This document shows positions 58,255-64,000 of a stretch of 64,000 bases of DNA, piece by piece. The translations under genes were made by a program, and so were the position numbers. The DNA is from Microvelia longipes. Taxonomy: Eukaryota > Arthropoda > Insecta > Hemiptera > Veliidae. The DNA is taken from NCBI GenBank assembly GCA_018340805.1, contig JACMZG010001914.1, forward strand, positions 15,760,295-15,824,294. The letters are read 5' to 3'. How positions within the stretch are numbered: the first letter of the stretch is position 1; every line of letters starts with the position of its first letter. The notes under the pieces are model-generated. The model was not told the origin of the DNA, made no database searches, and saw nothing but the letters and a program-made list of their open reading frames with translations.

Positions 58255-58973
58255 GTCTTTTGGCGATACATACTACATACGATACAAGACTTTTAAGTCT
58301 TTTGGCTAATTTTAAATCGATTTAATGTAAGACCAGGAGCATAGGTGAATATTGTAATAAGAGAACACTGAAATCGCTTGTATTAGCGCAGTTTTAGTCC
58401 AATTTTTGAATGTATTATGTATTTGTTTTGTATTAAAATAATTATCTATGAGCTGAACAGTTTTATGGTTTTTAGTTTAAATGTATTTCTGTGTAACCCA
58501 TATTTTATAAACATTACTACTGACACTATTCTGTAATACCCAGATAACTATTGTTATGTATTTACGGAATTATAAGTTCGGTATGTCACGCGTTTTTATT
58601 GTAATCGAATAAACAAAATTATTAGTTTTATTGTTGATTTCCTATTGTAGTATTATTTAAGTTCTAGTAATCTATGAGTAAAAAAGAAATAATAACCAAT
58701 AGTATTATTATAAGATATACGGTGTAAAATTATTTACACTTGCTTCGTTTATAATTATAGAGTATAGAATTATAATCGTTTATCGTTGAAATCATTTACA
58801 ATTTGTGATTCCGTGTATTGGTCAAATCAGTACCTATAGTCGGTAGTATTTTATTATTATGACAGTTTAGATCCCATTTTTGCGAATTTTTCTGTATAAA
58901 AACAAAAAAACTTACGTATTACACTACTAAACTTACTATTTTTTGTAAACTTACGTATTACAAAAAACTTTAT
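58255..58973. other. no recognised feature
   Basis: AT-rich. A GCGATACATACTACATACGATAC pair of near-inverted words lies at 58263-58285. Confidence 0.45.
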
Positions 58974-59003
58974 AGATGTGGTCTGAGCTCTCAGACCACA
59001 TCT
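58974..59003. repeat. perfect 30-bp palindrome
   Basis: Arm AGATGTGGTCTGAG, centre CT, complementary arm to 59003. Confidence 0.9.
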
Positions 59004-60160
59004 TTATTAAAATAATACTGTGAAAATTCGTTGGGCATTATTAATCGTTTCCTTTGTTAGAACAGCTGATTTTTAGGTTCTACTTCAGCTATAGTGGCGC
59101 CCTCTTTAAATAGTTTTTACTTGTTGGTTGGACTCTTTCTCTATACTATTGATGATAGCTTAAATGTTGTTCGATTCACGATTGTTTATAATGCCCTAAA
59201 GGGTAGGAAGAAATGGCGGAAGGAGCGCCAAACAAATGAGGGAAGTTTTATAACATATTAAAGCATTGGTGTAGGTAGAGGGGGGGGGGTGAGTACTTAT
59301 TCCTTATTACATAAATATTTTTTCTAGCTTCATCTAGATAAGAAATTTGAAGTGTTTGTATATTCGAAAACAAATGTATAAGTTAAGCCTTAAACAGGAA
59401 AAGGTCTTTTCTTTTCAAATAAAAATTTCTTTTCATAAAATAGCTCAAATTGAGGATATAAAGTGCAAGTAACTTTGTTCGTTTGTTGTAATTTTATTAT
59501 TTTTTTCCGTGGAGAAAGTCATCAATTAAGAACACACTGTGTACAATGAGAAGAACGGCATAACATTTATTTAAAGCCTTGGTTATGACCCAGGCTTTTT
59601 TAAACAATTGTTTTACCTAATATACCAAGGTTTAGCAAAAAGGTAACATAGTATAAACTGATAATAGTTCTTAAAGTTCAAAACTCAAGCACGCTTATAA
59701 AATAGAGAATAAAAGATGAAAGATCTTCCTCTTTTCATTTTTCAACAATCAATTTGACAATAGCATACTTATAAATCTACCTATAAATTTATTTGAAATG
59801 AAGCTACTTATAAGTGACTTTATTCAAAAAAGAGCACCTATTCTTGATGCTCAAGAGCTATACTTCTTTATTTTTTCAATTCTTCTTTTTTTCGTATCTC
59901 CTTCCTTTTTTCACGTAGCCTCTATAAGTTCAAATTCTTGTTCATCAGTATAGACCCTCACGTTAGAAGATCTCCTCTTAATAACTTGGAATGAATGTCT
60001 TAAAATAGTTCATTGTTTTAAACCTTTTCACAAGCCATTATAAACAATAGTGTCATCCATAATACTTCAATTTAAAGTACGAGCACTTAACCTACTAACC
60101 TTTAACAAAGACTATCTTTTACTCCTACAGAGACTTATGACCGAATAAAGCTGTACCTCT
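59004..60160. other. no recognised feature
   Basis: AT-rich with a 10-base G run at 59280-59289. No frame or repeat is recognised. Confidence 0.5.
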
Positions 60161-60435
60161 AAATCGGTGGTTCTTAACCTTTTGGCCACCGAAGCCCCCC
60201 ATGAAAAGTTATGGGGGCCAAAGGCATTGAAGAAGGGCACCCCCCTCACCTCTCTTGTGTTGTATGGAACAATAAAACTGCCATTACAGAATTTTATTAA
60301 AAACAAGAAGCCTTCGGCCTCTTTGCCGCTCCGCGGCGCCACTTAAAACTATTACAGCGCCACAACAACCACATGGCAGCGAAGCGGCCACATGGCTGTT
60401 GTATTTTATCAGTTTGTCATATTACTGGTTTAATT
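60161..60435 (+). mobile_element. family C repeat, copy 5, with hAT-like left end
   Basis: CGGTGGTTCTTAACCTTTTG at 60165 resembles the CAGTGGTTCTNAACCTTTT ends of hAT elements. AACAAGAAGCCTTCGGCCTC, GCCGCTCCGCGGCGCC, GCAGCGAAGCGGCCACATGG, CTGTTGTATTTTATCAGTTT and CATATTACTGGTTTAATTT follow, where the copy breaks off. It links family C to a probable hAT origin. The 60112-60342 minus-strand frame is not a gene. Confidence 0.65.
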
Positions 60436-62257
60436 TAAAAAAAAGAAAACGGTAACGTTGGAAAAAACGTTTTAATTTATTATCCAAACAAATCTATATA
60501 TTTTTACCGTTGTTGGAATTAGCCAAACAAACACCTGCTGCTTTAAAACCATTTCATCTTCATCGTTCGATCAAATCAGAAAAATTGTCCTCAATTGTCT
60601 AACCTAACGGAATATTCAGTATCTTTACTTTATTTCAGTATTTTTGTTCGTAATTTGTCATCTAACGATGTAACGGTAGTAACAAGGTTAGCTACAGCAA
60701 GATTTATTGAACTTAACGCTAATCAAGTTAAACTTGTCTTTTAACATTTAAAAGAGTAAATAAATACAAATAATTAAGCTGTAACAAGTCGTAAATGGGT
60801 ATATTAGTTACTAGTTTAAAGCAAGTCAAGTTATTATTATCTAGAAAACTAATTATGCCTTCGTAAAGCAATGAACTGTTTTTTTTTTCGTTTTAATAAT
60901 TCTTCATCGTTTTTCCGCGAAATAACAAAAGATTATAGAATTGTATCTATGATCTTTACAACGAACTGACATGCAACAAAAATACTTTAAATTGATAGTT
61001 TTACAATTGAAGAATTATTTTTACATTTGGCACTAGTAACTAAAATAAATGGGATTGCTTTTACTCTCTAAAAATTCACAAAAATGAATGATTTTTAATT
61101 CTTTGTAAAACAGTCACTACAGTTGTATGAAGATGATACTCCGGCTGAATGAATAATACGACCCGAAAACGCCGCAAAGGGTTTGGTGTGCCTAGTGCAT
61201 GTTTAATGTAGGTACAACCCTCGCTTCGCTCAGGCTACAAATACACACTCGCGAGCAAAGTTTTAATTTCATCACTAGTTGCGCAATGTACTAATCACTC
61301 TAAATGTCTAAATAACTTTAATAAACTTTAATTTCTTTTGTAAATGTTTATACTTTAGATGTATCACCAAGTGTAGACTACATTGATGCTGATTGAAGCA
61401 GTACCCTTGCTTCATAAGTTAAGTGACAAATGATTCGAATTTGTCGAATGTGTATAGCGAGGATTGTATAGAGTGCGACTTTAAAATTTCCAAATTCTAT
61501 TCCTCCCCGTGTGAGTTAAGGACATAGTTTTTGTTTAGGTATTTATATAAATCGTATTGAAAAGCGTTAACTTTTTCTAATTTGTAAAACCTTAACATAT
61601 AAAGCGTCAAGCCGTTGCAACAAACACCAAGTTAATTGAGGTTGACCTGGGTCATAATATTGCAGTCATTTTCATGTTCAGTTATTTAAAACTGGGTCAT
61701 GTCGTAGGTAGAGGAACCTGCTCTATACGTAGGATAAAAACTGACATTAATAACTCATATTAAATTAGATGTATCTAATTTATTATATTAACTTAAATAT
61801 AATCAATGAATTACATATCCGACGAGCGACATATTAAGGTTAATTAAGTACTTAATTATAGAATTAAGTGCTTAGAGTTAAAAAAAAGTTTAAATTTTAT
61901 AATTAAATGTTTTATTAATTACCTGACGTTGTAAAATATCTACAACGGTGGAGGGATTAAAAACTGTTAAGTACCTGCAACAAATAAGATAGAAAATGTT
62001 AAAAATTTAAATGATTTTTAACATTTAAATTAAGTTAATAAATTAAACTAAGTAAAATTTAAATTATTTACTTAGTAGCAATAATGGACATTTTATTTCC
62101 CTATCTCCTATACCAGAATGCGACTAACTGTTTAAGTAGTTTTTAACGCAATTAACGTAAGTTTTCTTCAGATTACTTCAGACTTTAATGTTGGCACATT
62201 TCTAAAATATTCCACCCGGTATATTTATGTGAAATAACAATTTAATTTTACTCCAAA
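60436..62257. other. no confident feature
   Basis: AT-rich. A GC-richer patch at 61150-61260 includes CTCGCTTCGCTC, the complement of the 5S-SINE body word GAGCGAAGCGAG, but no SINE tail or core is visible. Confidence 0.45.
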
Positions 62258-62522
62258 CTGATACAGTTTATAAGGCGATTCAATAGGAGGGTTTGTGTGA
62301 ATGAAATCATTTTTTTTTTATTTAGTTTGGTTAAAGTCCGGAATTTACGTCATTGCAGGGATGAATAGTAAAATTTTAATGTTGATCGCCCATACCCCCG
62401 CCTTTACCGATTCCTGCAATGACGTCACACGTCATTCATAAAAAAGTCATGTTATAACCTCCGAGTGCGTTTGGTTTGTTTACATCGTAATGAATCGCGT
62501 TATACATTTCTAACACCTTGAT
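62258..62522 (+). mobile_element. CRE-bearing MITE family D, copy 3
   Basis: The ends CTGATACAGTTTATAAGGCG, then ATTCAATAGGAGGG, and TGAATCGCGTTATACATTTC are inverted. ACGTCATTGCAGGGAT and ATTCCTGCAATGACGT form an internal long hairpin, with the CRE octamer at 62420-62427. Very similar to copy 1 (CATTCATAAAAAAGTCA, CCTCCGAGTGCGTTTG). Confidence 0.8.
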
Positions 62523-63929
62523 TTTACTCTAGCTTTATAGAGATGACACAATCGAGAACACTTGTAGATTGAAAAAATGGATTTTGGCTGAAGCAAGAAA
62601 ATTGCATTCTATAAATCTATGATTAAACATCTTGGAGGAGAGTTGTAGACTAAAAAGAAACAACTCTAAAGATTTTAATGCATGCCTCTATTGAGATCTT
62701 TTTTGCATTTTTTGTTTTAAAAAAATAGCGAATGCACCTGTCACACATTTTAAAATAGAGGTATTATAATATACGCATTGGAAGGTTACTTAATGCTTTT
62801 TGGTTAAACAATGACTGAAAAATAAGTGGATTTTAGTCTGCGTTTAAGAGTTATCTTCTGGCTAATTAAAATGCAACTACCTAACAAAATAGCGTTTTTT
62901 AAAAGTTGTTCACTGTTGAAATATAAGCAACCCTTACTGTAGCATCAGTCACTCCTTATCAATACTGCGTAATGATTCCAACGTTTTTAGCCGCTTTATT
63001 AAGATAACTTTGTCTCTTATCTGTGGAAGTTATTTCCCTAGATTTTATTTCAATTAGAATGAATTAAAAAACTCATCATGACAAAATTGTCAAAATAGCA
63101 TAGAAAAATGTAAATTCAATAATCAAGAACTAAATATTTTATGCAACCAGCTGTATATAAATGAATAAAATGATATGGAAAGTAGCAAATGGAATTCATA
63201 AATATGAATTCCGTGAACTTATGAAGTAAGTTGCTTAGAGATAAAATTATAATTTAGCTTTTACATTAATATGTCAATAAATAAGCTGGTACCAGAAACT
63301 ATATTATTTTTGGTCAAAATGAACTTGAATATTTTTTTCCTTTCTCAAGGACTCTCGAGAGATAAAGTCATAAGTCTAATGACCTTATCTTTTGCGGCAA
63401 GCACAACCTCTTGTAGCACTGGATAACGCTAAACCCTTTACAATCGATGCGTTCTTGGTCGAGGAAAACAAAGATATATGTTTCAGATCAAGTGGACCTA
63501 AATGAATTAATGGCCTTTATGTCTGAGAAAAGTATCTTTAGTGTAAAAGTAAAGTGTTCATTAACTGGGACATAAACATTAAACATAATTTAACTACATT
63601 CACAAAGACAGTTTCTGCAATAAACTTTTTTACCCTAATCATGAATATCGCTTTTCTCAATTATAGAATTTTGGTATCATCTACCTACTGAAGAAAAGTA
63701 CTTACTGTTCACAATGCATTGAGTATTACTTATTTAAACTATCTACCCTTGGCCAATGGTTGCATTGTCGGTAACCGCTGAACCTGAGGTGACCAAATGA
63801 TTTTTTGGCAACATAGGAGATCGTCCATCCTAAGAGGCTCTAACTTAAAGTAAAGAACTATTATTATGATTGAATTCAATTATTGTGCAGATATTTAAGA
63901 AATCGGAATGTTAAGGCGTATGGTGGTTT
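62523..63929. other. no recognised feature
   Basis: AT-rich, with a 22-bp palindrome (GGAATTCATA/TATGAATTCC, 63191-63212). No gene is seen. Confidence 0.5.
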
Positions 63930-64000
63930 TATGGGAGACCTTGGTGGCGGTGAGGGTAAGGGAGGTGGAGGTGGGGGCTCAATCAGATCGGCTGGTGGCG
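63930..64000 (+). other. abrupt G-rich open stretch at the right edge
   Basis: After 64 kb of AT-rich DNA the last 70 bases turn G-rich (GGTGGCGGTGAGGGTAAGGG, GGTGGAGGTGGGGGCTC). Two plus-strand frames stay open to the edge; one reads MGDLGGGEGKGGGGGGSIRS, a glycine-rich peptide. An AG preceded by TTATTGTGC at about 63888 could be an acceptor. It may be the start of an exon or simply a G-rich repeat; the edge prevents a decision. Confidence 0.25.

Noticed and set aside
60112..60342. 76-codon minus-strand frame
   Set aside because: Lies in a family C repeat and its GC palindrome.

Overview
The window reads as non-coding DNA from a large, very AT-rich eukaryotic genome. The repeat types (mariner/hAT-like MITEs, a 5S-rRNA-derived SINE, a tRNA-like SINE, a non-LTR retrotransposon end and long TA microsatellites) suggest an arthropod, probably an insect; I cannot name the species. 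No open frame reaches 125 codons, and the longest frames run through TA microsatellites. I find no convincing host protein-coding gene, rRNA gene, functional tRNA gene or CRISPR array. Three places have weak gene-like signals: a TATA box plus splice donor on the minus strand (about 1.72-1.85 kb), a 62-codon open frame with phase-0 splice sites on the minus strand (33.7-33.9 kb), and a G-rich open stretch at the right edge.

Most of the sequence that can be interpreted is repeats. Grouping copies by eye gives these families. (1) A 5S-rRNA-derived SINE, seven copies; in two copies it is joined to an upstream module that also occurs alone twice. (2) A hAT-like MITE of 280-325 bp with ends CATAGAGATATAT, six loci, with 6-8 of 8 matching flanking bases at four. 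(3) A GC-palindrome, hAT-like family (five loci) whose 3' end abuts TA microsatellites. (4) A MITE with internal CRE octamers (three loci). (5) Single TIR elements at 32.3-32.9, 39.0-39.5, 43.9-44.3 and 45.5-45.7 kb. (6) Palindromes and short repeats carrying a hammerhead-ribozyme-like core. (7) A tRNA-like SINE. (8) A 5'-truncated LINE at 41.9-42.6 kb with a perfect 20-bp target-site duplication.

Layout: 0-5 kb, a 38-bp minisatellite, SINEs and a palindrome; 5-12 kb, mostly AT-rich single-copy-looking DNA with short tandem arrays; 12-24 kb, MITEs, a 59-bp minisatellite, hairpin clusters and the second composite SINE; 24-28 kb, tandem arrays and tRNA-like fragments; 28-35 kb, sparse, with a hAT element and the exon-like frame; 35-47 kb, dense in TEs; 47-57 kb, degenerate minisatellites, TA arrays and MITEs; 57-64 kb, sparse, ending in a G-rich stretch. 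Nothing resembles an operon or a cooperating gene set. The main interest is in how the repeats are built: the 5S-containing composite, the covarying hammerhead-like hairpins, the CRE octamers carried by TEs, and one element that carries two unrelated 28-bp tandem arrays at the same site. All family assignments rest on visual alignment and have not been checked against a database.
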